Shown in pieces: positions 6,804-7,057 of a stretch of 7,057 nucleotides of DNA. Within the stretch, counting starts at the first letter, position 1; every line of letters begins with the position of its first letter. The DNA is from Gammaproteobacteria bacterium (GTDB lineage Bacteria; Pseudomonadota; Gammaproteobacteria; Chromatiales; Chromatiaceae): assembly GCA_019136395.1 (NCBI GenBank), contig JAGVUH010000008.1, forward strand, positions 1 through 7,057. The letters are read 5' to 3'. A program made the translations under genes and the position numbers. The notes beneath the pieces were generated by a model. The model saw nothing but the letters and a program-made list of their open reading frames with translations. It was not told the DNA's origin and did no database searches.

Positions 6804-6860
6804 CCCTTGCCCCTCCCCCCTGGTGGGGGAGGGTTGGGGAGAGGAGATCTGAGCGGTTAC
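6804..6860 (-). repeat. GC-rich hairpin element, copy B, downstream of mocA
   Basis: Read on the - strand it begins GTAACCGCTCAGA, continues CCTCTCCCCAACC and matches copy A nearly base for base apart from a few changes in the flank, loop and tail. The stem is CCCTCCCCC (6811-6819) with GGGGGAGGG (6825-6833) and loop CTGGT. It starts 20 bases after the mocA stop, between converging genes. It could act as a bidirectional transcription barrier, but there is no T-run for a standard intrinsic terminator. Confidence 0.8.
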
Positions 6861-6900
6861 CTCAAGGCTTGTGAAGAATCAGGGTAATTTTCCCAGCCTC

Positions 6901-7057
6901 TCAGCTCAACCGCTCCACCTGGGTATCACCGGCCAGCCGCAGGAGCAGATTCCCCGCCACCTGCCGCCGGTAATCGGCCTCGGCGCGCACGTCGTCGATC
7001 GGCTGCACGGCCTGGCGCGCGAGCTGGGCGGCCTCGGCCAGCACGTCGGGCGTCAGC
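6901..7057 (-). CDS. FAD-binding subunit of a CO/xanthine-dehydrogenase-type molybdenum hydroxylase, C-terminal end (partial)
   Basis: The last 51 residues of a - strand gene whose start lies beyond the right edge; the stop TGA is the complement of 6901-6903. The visible sequence includes QPIDDVRAEADYRRQVAGNL, then LLRLAGDTQVERLS. The I-DVR-(S/A)-x-(A/E)-YRR motif followed by an aliphatic helix with Arg is the typical end of the CO dehydrogenase flavoprotein C-terminal domain found in CoxM, CutM and XdhB subunits. These medium subunits bind FAD and pass electrons from the iron-sulfur subunit to the acceptor. The gene converges on xdhC-mocA, which supports assignment to a molybdenum hydroxylase. 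Fifty residues cannot tell CO dehydrogenase from xanthine, aldehyde or other hydroxylases. It appears to be the last gene of its transcript. Confidence 0.8.
   Translation of the reverse strand, partial: LTPDVLAEAAQLARQAVQPIDDVRAEADYRRQVAGNLLLRLAGDTQVERLS

Noticed and set aside
6464..6860. Inverted repeats as ends of an insertion sequence
   Set aside because: The DNA between them is the 3' part of mocA, with no transposase; the copies are self-contained hairpin elements.

Overview
This window looks like a junction between an anti-phage defence locus and a molybdenum-hydroxylase locus in a GC-rich bacterium. The organism is most likely a proteobacterium, but no rRNA or other marker gene is present to prove it.

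Left part (1-3921, + strand): the C-terminal 1306 residues of a very large helicase. The reading frame is open from base 1, so the true start and the ATPase motifs I-III lie upstream. The window holds the second helicase domain (motifs V and VI), a zinc ribbon, a DUF1998/MZB four-cysteine cluster and a C-terminal extension of about 390 residues. This layout, and a total length that must exceed about 1800 residues, fits DruE, the helicase of Druantia defence systems. Base composition is mixed and falls visibly towards the 3' end of the gene.

Middle (3922-4757): about 480 bases with no convincing gene, ending in a 43-bp tandem repeat. A small DUF433 gene (VapB-like antitoxin family, 78 residues) follows, with no recognisable toxin beside it. 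After it comes a leader of about 116 bases containing inverted repeats.

Right part (4758-7057), markedly richer in GC: xdhC and mocA on the + strand face the 3' end of a - strand gene. That gene encodes the FAD-binding subunit of a CO/xanthine-dehydrogenase-type enzyme. XdhC proteins bind, protect and insert molybdenum cofactor. MocA-type enzymes add CMP to the cofactor to make molybdopterin cytosine dinucleotide. The FAD subunit carries electrons in the finished enzyme. Together they form a maturation-plus-enzyme module split between converging transcripts.

The most unusual observation is that both maturation genes appear to have absorbed repeat-like DNA in frame. The xdhC interdomain linker has a lower-GC CCAAC-rich stretch. 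The xdhC C-terminus and stop lie in an 18-bp tandem repeat. mocA contains a GC-rich hairpin element of about 57 bp whose near-identical inverted partner sits just past the mocA stop. No complete new system is visible. The Druantia-like locus, if that is what it is, is cut by the left edge.
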